From Eubacterium sp. (GTDB lineage Bacteria > Bacillota > Clostridia > Lachnospirales > Lachnospiraceae), in contig JAETSX010000041.1 in NCBI GenBank assembly GCA_021769425.1, forward strand, positions 1-37,019: 37,019 nt of DNA, given 5' to 3'. Below, piece by piece: positions 1 to 7,827 of the stretch (position 1 is the first letter of the stretch; every line of letters starts with the position of its first letter). The notes beneath the pieces were generated by a model that saw only the letters and a program-made list of their open reading frames with translations, made no database searches and was not told where the DNA came from. The position numbers and the translations under genes were made by a program.

Positions 1-1175
1 TCATGGTAAATGTTGTGGCCCGCCAGGCGCCTTCCGGCATTGGTGAGGATTTCATCCGGCACCCAGGAGCCGTTGGGGAATTCCACAGCACGGTAAGCGG
101 AAGCCTGGCCCGCCGCGAATACCAGCTCCGCAGTTCCGATAATGTCGCAGATTTTGGTGCGGACATGCTCTGCCTTCGCAATGTCGTTGACGTCTGCCAC
201 CAGGGCCGCCTGGGAAGCGATAATCTCGGACACGGCGGTTTTGCAGCCTGTGTAGGAATGGCGGTGGAAATGCGCAAACATCAGCGCAAGGTAGCCTGCG
301 TACTGAACCACGTCAGGATTGTCATAACCGTTTAAGAACAGACGGTCTTCCGGCACGAATACATCGTCAAAAATGGTCAGGGACTCGTTGTCTCCGTTCT
401 GATTAAAGGGCGCCTGCAAATGTTTCCTCTTGTGGTGCAGTCCCGGAAGCGCCATAATCTTAATTCCGTCCCAGTCCGCCGGAAGCGCGAATGCCACTGC
501 GTAGCCTTCGTCTCCCCTGCCCATGAATTTGGTGGGATTTGCAATAATTTCATCTACATAGGGCGCACAGGAATTACAGATTTTCGCGCCCCGGACAATC
601 ACGCCCTTACAGGGCTTTCCGTCAACGCCGATGCCGTCTACATCTGTTTTTACAATATGTAAGAACATGTCCGGATCGGGCTGCTGATGGGCGCGTTTGT
701 ATTTGGAATTACGGCTTCCCTTCACGTCAGTCTGTGCACAGTTGCAGATCAGATCATGCTCCTGGCAGTACTCCAGATATTTGTTGAATCTTTCATAATA
801 TTTAGTTCCGGTCGCCTGGTCGCAATCGTAAGATACGACAGCTATCGCGTTCAATGCATCCGTGCCCATGCATCTCTGCATACAGCCCCCTACATGATGG
901 CAGATCAAACGGGTCATCAATTGTTTCTTCAGCAAATCCTCCTGGGAATGATGGATGTGGGTACAGCGGTTAATCTTCTTTCCTGTCAGATGAGAAGTTG
1001 TCACGCAGACATCCTCATAAGCCGGATCGTTAGCAATGTCATAGCACTGCTTCATAACCCAGAATCCGCCCTCATTCCAGGGCCCCATGCGGTCTACGCA
1101 TTTGCCGTTTAAGTAAATGTTCGGTTTCATTTTTTTCATACGCTCAATATAAGCTTCATAAGTTCCAACACCCAT
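1..1175 (-). CDS. 4-hydroxybutyryl-CoA dehydratase / vinylacetyl-CoA isomerase-like enzyme (C-terminus beyond window)
   Basis: This FAD and [4Fe-4S] enzyme family (4-hydroxyphenylacetate hydroxylase superfamily) dehydrates 4-hydroxybutyryl-CoA to crotonyl-CoA by a ketyl-radical route. About 391 residues are visible of a usual ~490; the 3' end runs off the left edge. The N-terminus has the family motif THIHHSQEDLLKK. A CMQRC motif places cysteines at 98 and 102, matching C99/C103 of Clostridium aminobutyricum AbfD. HRHSYTGC places H304 and C311 with the spacing of H292/C299. All four cluster ligands are therefore present, which favours a dehydratase/isomerase over a flavin hydroxylase. The start is set by AGGAGG at 1184-1190. 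It is the last visible gene of the sigma-54 operon. The true substrate may be a substituted 4-hydroxyacyl-CoA. Confidence 0.85.
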   Translation of the reverse strand, partial: MGVGTYEAYIERMKKMKPNIYLNGKCVDRMGPWNEGGFWVMKQCYDIANDPAYEDVCVTTSHLTGKKINRCTHIHHSQEDLLKKQLMTRLICHHVGGCMQRCMGTDALNAIAVVSYDCDQATGTKYYERFNKYLEYCQEHDLICNCAQTDVKGSRNSKYKRAHQQPDPDMFLHIVKTDVDGIGVDGKPCKGVIVRGAKICNSCAPYVDEIIANPTKFMGRGDEGYAVAFALPADWDGIKIMALPGLHHKRKHLQAPFNQNGDNESLTIFDDVFVPEDRLFLNGYDNPDVVQYAGYLALMFAHFHRHSYTGCKTAVSEIIASQAALVADVNDIAKAEHVRTKICDIIGTAELVFAAGQASAYRAVEFPNGSWVPDEILTNAGRRLAGHNIYH

Positions 1176-1353
1176 AATGTGTGTCCTCCTGTTCTTTATT
1201 TATAATACGTGATATGAGACATGCCTTTGCCGCCTCACAGATTTCATTTTCAGCCGCGCTTTGGCCGTTCCCGAGAAAGGGGCTGTTCGCCGCATCTTCC
1301 AGTTCCTGGCAAATCTCAGTAATGCCCGGAAGAAAACAGGCTGTTTGCCGCAT
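1156..1353 (-). pseudogene. Probable displaced C-terminal tail of the NifU-like gene
   Basis: A 65-codon open frame continues from the tandem repeat toward the dehydratase gene and overlaps its start by 20 nt. Its residues after the repeat (AAENEICEAAKACLISRII) look like an amphipathic helix. It lies in the frame the NifU-like gene would use if two 58-bp units were removed, and an A-N-S tripeptide aligns across the junction. I therefore read it as the former tail of that gene rather than an independent gene. It has no convincing ribosome site of its own. Confidence 0.4.
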
Positions 1354-1410
1354 TTTTCAGTTCCTGGCAAACCTCAGTAATGCCCGGAAGAAAACAGGCT
1401 GTTTGCCAGC
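1272..1410. repeat. 58-bp tandem repeat, three copies, at the nifU-like 3' end
   Basis: Equivalent points fall at 1397, 1339 and 1281, giving an exact 58-bp period. The first copy encodes the last codons of the NifU-like protein and the third is the most diverged. Since 58 is not a multiple of three, each copy shifts the reading frame by one. Confidence 0.85.
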
Positions 1411-1670
1411 TCATAAACCTCGGGGCTAACATCATCTGTTACAGAAACCTTTTCAATAAAAGGAAACACCGCATGCACTTTTTTCAAAATCACGCCGTCT
1501 ACCGTATTGCTCATGGCAAGGCACCCCCGGCATTCTCCCAAAAGGCGGATAATCAATTCATTACCCTCTACGTCCACAACCTCTGCGCCGCCTCCATGTT
1601 CACTCAGATATTCATTAATATCCGCATCAAAAAATTCCTCCAGCCTTCCCAATAATTGTTCTGACGCCAT
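1374..1670 (-). CDS. NifU-like C-terminal domain protein (Fe-S cluster scaffold)
   Basis: 98 aa. It resembles the stand-alone NifU C-terminal domain, which carries or transfers Fe-S clusters. The family CxxC motif is seen as ECRGCLAM, followed by the usual NTVDGVILKK helix. It lies inside an operon whose products need [4Fe-4S] clusters: the dehydratase-like enzyme downstream, and the EtfA ferredoxin domain and old-yellow enzyme upstream. A dedicated cluster-delivery role is a reasonable inference. The stop codon lies in the first unit of a 58-bp tandem repeat that appears to have cut off a longer tail of about 35 residues. Confidence 0.75.
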   Translation of the reverse strand: MASEQLLGRLEEFFDADINEYLSEHGGGAEVVDVEGNELIIRLLGECRGCLAMSNTVDGVILKKVHAVFPFIEKVSVTDDVSPEVYELANSLFSSGHY

Positions 1671-1699
1671 TCTCTTCCCCTTCTTTCTGTAATTGTTAC

Positions 1700-1905
1700 G
1701 GAACCCGGCACGGCATTCGTGAGCCGTATCCAGTTCTTTTGCCGCTGTTTCCGGCGGGCTGAATTGCTATGGAACCCGGCACGGTACTCGTGAGCCGTAT
1801 CCAGTTCTTTTGCCGCTGTTTCCGGCGGGCTGAATTGCTACGGAACCCGGCACGGCAATCGTGATCCGTATCCCGTTCTTTTGCCGCTGTTTCCGGCGGC
1901 TGTTT
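1700..1905. repeat. 71-bp tandem repeat, three copies, downstream of the adenylation gene
   Basis: Units begin at 1700, 1771 and 1842. The first two are nearly identical and the third is diverged and shorter. Each holds a small hairpin (ACGGC/GCCGT arms). The array fills the gap between the adenylation-enzyme stop (1921) and the NifU-like start (1670). Copy number is low and there are no spacers, so it is not CRISPR. Confidence 0.9.
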
Positions 1906-1920
1906 TCTATTTTTCTATTG

Positions 1921-3411
1921 TCAGTACAATTTTTCCAACAGTTTGTGATCGTTAAGCTCCGCCGGCGGCAGAAGGGCTTTTCTATCAACCTTGTTGTTTC
2001 TGTTCCTGGGCAGCTTCTCCATCTGCAGCAGGCAGGTGGGCACCATATAATATGGAAGCGTTTTTCTCAGCTCTTCTTTCACTTTCTTCACATCCACCGC
2101 TTCGTCTGAAACAAAGTAGCCGCAGAGAATGTTGCAGCCGCCGGAATCCTCAAAAGCTGTCACCGCCGCTTCCCGGATAGCGGGACATTTCATCAGGGCC
2201 TCTTCCACCGGGGTGCACCCCACTTTAAATCCCCGGATCTTATAAACATCATCTTTCCGGCAGATATACTTTAGATTGCCGTCCGGCTGCTGACAGACAA
2301 TGTCATGGGTCTTATACAGCCGCCGGTACTCCGGCTCTTTGGAAAAAGGATTCTCTATATACTGCCGGGCAGTCTGCTCCGGCCTTTTGTAATACCCTCT
2401 TGTTACTTGGAGGCCCGCCAGCCACAGCTCCCCTTCTTCTCCCGGCCGGACCTGGTTTCCGTCATCATCCACAATGTAGAACCGGATATTGGGATTTACG
2501 GTTCCGATGGGGAAATTCTCTTCCCCGCCTTTCATTTCATACACGGAAACCAAAGAGCACATTTCGGAAGATGCATAGACATTGAGTATCCGATAATTCT
2601 TTTTTTCCAGGTTCCGTACTGCTTCACTTCCCACAAGCAATGCCCGCAGATTCAGTTCCCCGCCGTATTGCCCCAGTTTTCTGGCCATATGGGGCGGCAG
2701 GAACTGGATTGTGATGGATTTTTCCCTGCAGTATTCTATAATCAGATCTATGTTCCGCCTGCGGTATTCCGGAATGATTTCCAATGCGGCGCCTACACAA
2801 AGGGAACTGCAGATATCGCACACCGACGCCACAAAACTGAAGCTTGCAAACACACTGGTTTTATCCGTATCGCAAAACCCCAGACGGTCAAAATTACTGA
2901 CAACCGCCATAATATTTTTATGTTCTATCATCACTCCTTTGGGCTTTGCGGTGGAGCCTGAAGTATAGACAAGGATTGCCAGATGATCCCGCCGGGAATC
3001 ATCCACATACTCCTCCATCCGTTCCATCCCAAGATCTGACAGATATTCCCGGGTCAGGACAATCTCACATTCACACTCCTGCTTCAAATGCTGATTCCGG
3101 CAGTCAGGGCATAAATCATCCAGATACAGATATGCTCCGCCTGCTTTCCAGACCGCCATCATTCCGATAATTGTATTCCGATGCCGCCCGGACTGGAGCA
3201 CAACAACTTTTTCCGGGCCCGCACCCTGTTCTTTCAGATGTTTTGCCAGAAAATTACTGTATTCATCCAATTCTCTGTAAGTAACTGCACCCTCTTCGTC
3301 CTCCACAGCAATATGATCGGGATACCGCAGCGCTGTTTTGTGGAACACGCCACAAATCGTACTCTCCAGAAATTCCTCTTTATGCTGTTTCAGTTCCTCG
3401 GAACGTAACAT
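1921..3411 (-). CDS. Stand-alone AMP-forming adenylation enzyme (NRPS A-domain / acyl-CoA ligase superfamily)
   Basis: 496 aa ANL-superfamily enzyme that activates a carboxylate with ATP. Visible motifs are the phosphate loop VYTSGSTAKPKGV, the A5-like NVYASSEMCS, the A7/A8 hinge region KTHDIVCQQPDGNLKYICRKDDVYKIRGFKVG, and A10 PRNRNNKVDRKALL with the catalytic lysine. The style is closer to amino-acid adenylation domains (DltA-like) than to typical acyl-CoA ligases, but no carrier protein or condensation domain is encoded nearby. In this operon it most plausibly makes the substrate's CoA thioester, the role of BaiB in the bile-acid operon, though it is not a BaiB homologue by eye. The start has GGAGG 8 nt upstream. 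Confidence 0.75.
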   Translation of the reverse strand: MLRSEELKQHKEEFLESTICGVFHKTALRYPDHIAVEDEEGAVTYRELDEYSNFLAKHLKEQGAGPEKVVVLQSGRHRNTIIGMMAVWKAGGAYLYLDDLCPDCRNQHLKQECECEIVLTREYLSDLGMERMEEYVDDSRRDHLAILVYTSGSTAKPKGVMIEHKNIMAVVSNFDRLGFCDTDKTSVFASFSFVASVCDICSSLCVGAALEIIPEYRRRNIDLIIEYCREKSITIQFLPPHMARKLGQYGGELNLRALLVGSEAVRNLEKKNYRILNVYASSEMCSLVSVYEMKGGEENFPIGTVNPNIRFYIVDDDGNQVRPGEEGELWLAGLQVTRGYYKRPEQTARQYIENPFSKEPEYRRLYKTHDIVCQQPDGNLKYICRKDDVYKIRGFKVGCTPVEEALMKCPAIREAAVTAFEDSGGCNILCGYFVSDEAVDVKKVKEELRKTLPYYMVPTCLLQMEKLPRNRNNKVDRKALLPPAELNDHKLLEKLY

Positions 3412-3450
3412 ATGCCATTCCTCCGTTTCACTGAACCGCTGCCTGTGGCC

Positions 3451-3493
3451 TGCCGGATTGACAGCTTATGCGCTTCCATCTGCCAATCCGGCA
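3451..3493. other. Intercistronic inverted repeat
   Basis: Perfect 10-bp arms (TGCCGGATTG at 3451-3460, CAATCCGGCA at 3484-3493) lie in the 146-bp gap between the CoA-transferase and adenylation genes. There is no T-tract, so it is more likely an mRNA-stabilising or processing hairpin than a terminator. Confidence 0.6.
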
Positions 3494-3557
3494 TATAGTC
3501 CAAAATTTGTTGCTTTAAGTCAATATCTCTTTTCGCCCAGCCGGAAAAGGATTGCCA

Positions 3558-4847
3558 TTAATCAATCACGCCTTTGCCTTTCAGGGCTTCTACTTCTTCC
3601 GGCGTATAATCCAGAAGTTTTGTCATAATATCATAAGTATCCTGTCCAAGCCTTGGAGCTCCTCTCCAGACTTCTCCCGGCGTCTCAGACAGCTTCGGCG
3701 CAAAACCAAAAGCCGTAATCTCTTTTTCCAGCGTCTGGTCTTCGTAAGTTACCCAGTCATTTCTCTCTTTCCAGTGCTCATCTTCCATAACATCCTTGCA
3801 GTCTTTGATGACAGAGGCGCCCAGGTTGTTGTCAATTAAAATATCAATCGCTTCCTGCGCCGTATGGCTTAAGAAATATTCTTCAAATTTCTTATCCAGC
3901 TCTTTGCCCAGATCGCTTTCCAAAGCTTCCTTGCTTCCGCCTGCCGCTTCGTAGCTGTATTTTTCCAAATCCAGTCCGAATCCTTTGATCACTTTTTCAT
4001 ATGCGCCTCTTCCGTATGCGCCCAGATTAATATATTTACCGTCTTTTGTGGCAAAAATTCCTGCAGGTTGATAGGTCTTCTGCTTAATTCCCTGCCGCTG
4101 TTTCTGGATTCCTGCCTCACCCCAGATGGTAAAGTTGTCGTCCATGACTCTCATGTAGCTTTCGCAGAGAGTTGCGTCTATTACCTGGCCCTTTCCCGTA
4201 TGCTCCACATGGCGCAGCGCCATCAGTATGCCGTTCACTGCAAACAAACCGGATAAATAGTCTCCAATATACTGCTGCGCATAATAAGGAGGCTTGTCCG
4301 GAAATCCCTGCAGGAGGCACCAGCCGGATTCCGCCTGGGCCAATGGGTCATAGCATGCGCGGTTTAAGTGCCTGGGCTGTCCGCCGAAGGCCGGTGTGCC
4401 GAATCCGCTGACATGGCAGATAACAAGCTTTGGATTTACTTCCAGCAGCATTTGGTCGTTCAGTCCCAGTTTCTCTATCCAGACCATATTTTCAATCCAG
4501 ACATCCACATTTTTAATCAGGGATAAGAAAATCTCTTTGGATTCCGGCACTTTCTTCAGATTCGTTTCCAGTGTAAAACTTAATTTGTTGCGGGCGTTCT
4601 GCATCCAGGAGCCGCTGATGTGTTTCTCTCCATTCTTAATCTGGGGAACCTGATGCCTTGCGGTGTCCCCGCCCACTTTCGGCCTCTCCAGCGCAATAAC
4701 CTCTGCACCGAAATCGCTCATCATGGTAGCTGCAAAAGGCGCCGCCACTACAGATCCATTCAGCAATACGCGGATGCCGCTTAACGGGCCGAACTCTTTG
4801 GTAAAAAGCGGCGCCGGCTTTTTCTCAAGCTTTTCCCATCTTTCCAT
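3558..4847 (-). CDS. CoA-transferase family III (CaiB/BaiF type)
   Basis: 429 aa, the usual length of this family. It moves CoA between carboxylates, typically recycling CoA from product to incoming substrate. Seen: the N-terminal LSGIRVLLNGSVVAAPFAATMMSDFGAEVIALERP block, typical of the family, and a GDYLSG loop whose Asp196 is the likely catalytic aspartate (Asp169 in formyl-CoA transferase). The chosen ATG has AGGAGG 9 nt upstream; a longer frame to 4892 would overlap the SDR and place the ribosome site inside the gene. Together with the adenylation enzyme it gives the operon two routes to CoA thioesters, as baiB and baiF do. The substrate is not deducible. Confidence 0.85.
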   Translation of the reverse strand: MERWEKLEKKPAPLFTKEFGPLSGIRVLLNGSVVAAPFAATMMSDFGAEVIALERPKVGGDTARHQVPQIKNGEKHISGSWMQNARNKLSFTLETNLKKVPESKEIFLSLIKNVDVWIENMVWIEKLGLNDQMLLEVNPKLVICHVSGFGTPAFGGQPRHLNRACYDPLAQAESGWCLLQGFPDKPPYYAQQYIGDYLSGLFAVNGILMALRHVEHTGKGQVIDATLCESYMRVMDDNFTIWGEAGIQKQRQGIKQKTYQPAGIFATKDGKYINLGAYGRGAYEKVIKGFGLDLEKYSYEAAGGSKEALESDLGKELDKKFEEYFLSHTAQEAIDILIDNNLGASVIKDCKDVMEDEHWKERNDWVTYEDQTLEKEITAFGFAPKLSETPGEVWRGAPRLGQDTYDIMTKLLDYTPEEVEALKGKGVID

Positions 4848-4872
4848 TGTAATCATCCTCCTGTTATTTTTC

Positions 4873-5706
4873 CTAGCACTCTGCCGGCTCATTCATAATC
4901 ATTCTTCCTACGGTTCCGCCGGTCACCTCAATGATGGCTCCGTTTACATAGGAGGAAAGATCTGTTGCCAAAAATTCCACTACATTGGCGCAGTCCTCTA
5001 CCGTTCCGAAGCGTTTCATAGCTACGTTTCTTAAGAATGTTCCTTCTCCTGCTTTTTTATAATTTTCCACTAAACGTCCCGTTGCGATAAATCCGGGCGC
5101 AATGCAGTTTGCCGTTACATTGTAACGCCCCACTTCCTGAGCCAGCAGCTTGGTGTACTGTGCAATGGCTGCTTTGGAGGACGCATAATGGGCATAGCTT
5201 CCATCGCTGTTTGCCACCAGGCCGCCGACAGAAATCACGTTAACCACTTTGCCGTATCCTCTCTCCTTCATGCCCGGAACCACTGCATTGCAGGTATAAA
5301 CCGTGCCGTAATAATTCCGCTCGGTCACCGCATAGAACTGTTCCCAGTTCAGACTGCTTGCTTTGTTGCCGTCCGGCGCCCCCATGCCGCCGCCTGCATT
5401 GCAGACAACAATGTCAATGGGACCCAGTTCTTTTTCAATCTGGGCAACTGCCGCAAACACCTGCTCCCGGTTGGTGATATCCGCTTCGGCTCCCGCAGAT
5501 TTCACACCCGCTGCCCGGCATTCATCCATAGTGGTTTCTGCCGTCATAAGATTCGCCTCTCCGTCAAAGGCCTGATAGGATTTCAAATCAATGTCAATGA
5601 CTCCCACATCTGCCCCAAGCTCTGCCAGGCGCAGCGCATAAGCGCGGCCCAATCCTCTTGCTGCCCCTGTTACCAATGCTACCTTTCCATCCAGTCTATG
5701 ATTCAT
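4873..5706 (-). CDS. Short-chain dehydrogenase/reductase (SDR)
   Basis: 277 aa classical SDR. The NAD(P)-binding glycine motif is TGAARGLG near residue 13, NAG is at CNAGGG, and the catalytic pair is in YASSKAA after a serine in NVISVGG. VIDIDL after the second strand, with an acidic residue, suggests NAD(H) preference. In this operon it would oxidise or reduce a hydroxyl/keto group of the CoA-bound or free substrate. The insertion FDGEANLMTAETTMDECRAAG is longer than in typical FabG. The start has AAAGGAG upstream. Specificity cannot be assigned. Confidence 0.85.
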   Translation of the reverse strand: MNHRLDGKVALVTGAARGLGRAYALRLAELGADVGVIDIDLKSYQAFDGEANLMTAETTMDECRAAGVKSAGAEADITNREQVFAAVAQIEKELGPIDIVVCNAGGGMGAPDGNKASSLNWEQFYAVTERNYYGTVYTCNAVVPGMKERGYGKVVNVISVGGLVANSDGSYAHYASSKAAIAQYTKLLAQEVGRYNVTANCIAPGFIATGRLVENYKKAGEGTFLRNVAMKRFGTVEDCANVVEFLATDLSSYVNGAIIEVTGGTVGRMIMNEPAEC

Positions 5707-5817
5707 GATGCTTCTCCTTTCTATTTCGCAATAAACTATGGTTTATCAGAATTCTTCCCCCGTAAAACCTTCTATTTCCAGGATTCTGTCTCTCGGATTC
5801 TATTTTTATATTTCCAT

Positions 5818-5859
5818 CCTCAGGTTTCCATCTTCAGGCTTCTATCCCCAGGCTTCCAT
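5818..5859. repeat. 14-bp tandem repeat, three copies, at the etfA 3' end
   Basis: Units are 5818-5831, 5832-5845 and 5846-5859. The last codons and stop of etfA lie in the right-hand units, and further degenerate copies may extend below 5818. Confidence 0.8.
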
Positions 5860-7020
5860 TAATTCCGGAACCACCTGATACAAATCCCCCACAATTCCAT
5901 AATCCGCCACTTCAAAAATCGGTGCAATGGGGCTTTTGTTGATTGCAATAATGATATCTGAGGTCTGCATTCCCGCAAGGTGCTGAATGGCTCCGGATAT
6001 CCCGCATGCAATGTAAATCTTCGGTTTTACTGTGGTTCCTGTCTGGCCTACCTGATGGGAATGGTCGATCCATCCTGCGTCCACTGCCGCACGGGATGCG
6101 CCTACCACGCCGCCGATTTTATCTGCAAATTTCTGAATCAATTCAAATCCGGAAGCGTCTCCAAGACCTGCGCCGCCGGAAACAATGATTTCTGCATCTG
6201 TAAGGGAAACCATATCTTTGGCAGTTTTTACAATTTCAAGGATTTTAGTCCTGATATCAGATTCCTGCAAGTTTAAGGTAACAGGAACGGTCTTTCCGGA
6301 TCTTCCCGGCTGAACCTGCGCCTTGTCCATAACTCCGGGCCTTACGGTAGACATCTGGGGCCTGTGGTTCGGACATTTGATGGTGGCCATCAGATTACCG
6401 CCGAACGCCGGCCTGGTCTGCAGGATTCCCTTTGTTTCCTGGTCAATATCCAGCTTGGTGCAGTCTGCCGTCAATCCGGTGTTGACTCTTGCCGCAATCC
6501 TGGGAGCCAGATCCCGGCCGATATGGGTTGCGCCGTAGAGAACGATTTCCGGCTTAAATTCATGGATGGCGTCAGAGATTACTTTGGTATAGCCGTCTGC
6601 CGTATAATTTTCCAACAAATCATGTTCTGCCGTGTAGACGATATCCGCTCCCGCCTCAAACAACTGTTTTGTCATATCCCCCAGGTTTTTGCCAAGCAGG
6701 ATAGCGCAGAGGTTTACGTCTCCGATATCGGAAGCCAGATCCCTGCCTTTTCCCAACAGTTCAAATACTACAGGAGTAATGGCGCCCCCTCTCTGCTCCG
6801 CAAATACCCAAACGTCCTTGTATGCGGACAGGTCTTTCCCCGCGCTTTCTTCCTCCTTTGTGATTGCCCCGAATTTGCAGGCTTCCACACAGGCTCCGCA
6901 TGCAGTGCATTTGTCATTGATGACAGCTTTTTTATCCACCATATCTATGGCAGTGAAAGGGCATTGCTTTACGCACAATGTACATCCCTTACATTTTTCA
7001 GCATTAATTTTTACAGCCAT
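5842..7020 (-). CDS. etfA: Electron-transfer flavoprotein alpha subunit with N-terminal 2x[4Fe-4S] ferredoxin domain (CarE-like)
   Basis: 392 aa. Residues 1-60 form a bacterial ferredoxin domain with CxxCxxCxxxCP (C10, C13, C16, C20) and CxxCxxCxxxC (C38, C41, C44, C48). The rest is EtfA with the C-terminal FAD signature [11 protein letters not shown]...[27 protein letters not shown]. This architecture is known in CarE of the Acetobacterium woodii caffeyl-CoA reductase, which couples NADH oxidation to enoyl-CoA reduction and ferredoxin reduction. Directly upstream are etfB and an acyl-CoA dehydrogenase, in the order dehydrogenase-etfB-etfA as in carCDE. AAGGAGG precedes the start. Confidence 0.93.
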   Translation of the reverse strand: MAVKINAEKCKGCTLCVKQCPFTAIDMVDKKAVINDKCTACGACVEACKFGAITKEEESAGKDLSAYKDVWVFAEQRGGAITPVVFELLGKGRDLASDIGDVNLCAILLGKNLGDMTKQLFEAGADIVYTAEHDLLENYTADGYTKVISDAIHEFKPEIVLYGATHIGRDLAPRIAARVNTGLTADCTKLDIDQETKGILQTRPAFGGNLMATIKCPNHRPQMSTVRPGVMDKAQVQPGRSGKTVPVTLNLQESDIRTKILEIVKTAKDMVSLTDAEIIVSGGAGLGDASGFELIQKFADKIGGVVGASRAAVDAGWIDHSHQVGQTGTTVKPKIYIACGISGAIQHLAGMQTSDIIIAINKSPIAPIFEVADYGIVGDLYQVVPELMEAWG

Positions 7021-7035
7021 GACAATTTCCTCCTT

Positions 7036-7824
7036 CTACAGAAAATGTTTCTTTTTCAGTTCTTCTACCACTTTCACTGCCGCTTCTTTCGGCGTTCCTT
7101 CCACCATTATTCCTCTGCCTTTCGGCTCCGGGGTAAAGGAACGGAATACCTTTGTGGGAGACGCATTAATTCCAATGGCGTCTGCTTCTACCGGAATGTC
7201 TTTTTCGCTCCATACGGTAATCTCTTTTTCATATGCTTCATAGATACCGCCTACGGACATATATCTGGGCGTATTCAGCTCTTTTACTGCAGTCAGAAGG
7301 CATGGCGTGGGAATCTCAATGATCTCATATCCATCCTCCAACTGGCGCTTTACCGTCAGCTTCTTTTCTTCGCACTTTACAATTTCTTCCACATAAGTGA
7401 CCTGGGGAATGCCCAGGCGCTCTGCAATCTGGGGGCCTACCTGAGCAGTGTCTCCGTCAATCGCCTGACGGCCTGCAAAAATAACATCGTAATCTTTGAT
7501 TTTTTTAATGGCTCCTGCAATGGTATTGGAGGTTGCCCAGGTGTCTGCACCGCCGAAAGCGCGGCTGCTCAAAAGAATTGCATCATCCGCTCCTTTTGCC
7601 ATACATTCCACCAGCACATCGGCTGCCTGAGGCGGCCCCATGGAAATTACGGTAACCGTTGTGCCTTCATTCTGATCTTTCATCTGAAGGGCTGCTTCCA
7701 ATGCATTGTCGTCATCCGGGTTTAAAATGCTTTCCACACCGTCACGGATCAATGTTCCTGTCTTTGGATTTATCTTAACCTCATTGGTATTGGGAACCTG
7801 TTTTACGCAAACTAATATCTTCAT
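7036..7824 (-). CDS. etfB: Electron-transfer flavoprotein beta subunit
   Basis: 262 aa, full length. Typical N-terminus MKILVCVKQVPNTNEVKINPKTGTLIR, and the GRQAIDGDTAQVGPQIAERLGIPQVTYV block that binds the second FAD or nucleotide in bifurcating ETFs. It pairs with the downstream ferredoxin-fused EtfA (15-nt gap) and accepts or donates electrons to the upstream acyl-CoA dehydrogenase (3-nt gap). The tight spacing implies translational coupling. Confidence 0.93.
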   Translation of the reverse strand: MKILVCVKQVPNTNEVKINPKTGTLIRDGVESILNPDDDNALEAALQMKDQNEGTTVTVISMGPPQAADVLVECMAKGADDAILLSSRAFGGADTWATSNTIAGAIKKIKDYDVIFAGRQAIDGDTAQVGPQIAERLGIPQVTYVEEIVKCEEKKLTVKRQLEDGYEIIEIPTPCLLTAVKELNTPRYMSVGGIYEAYEKEITVWSEKDIPVEADAIGINASPTKVFRSFTPEPKGRGIMVEGTPKEAAVKVVEELKKKHFL

Positions 7825-7827
7825 CCT

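Noticed and set aside
1700-1905. CRISPR array
   Set aside because: Three contiguous 71-bp units without unique spacers and no cas genes; it is a plain tandem repeat.
6364-7725. 453-codon open frame on the plus strand
   Set aside because: Shadow of etfA/etfB on the opposite strand; no ribosome site or recognisable domain. The same applies to the 505-codon plus frame at 20743-22260 opposite the ABC exporter and the frame at 24501-25520 opposite DAHP synthase.
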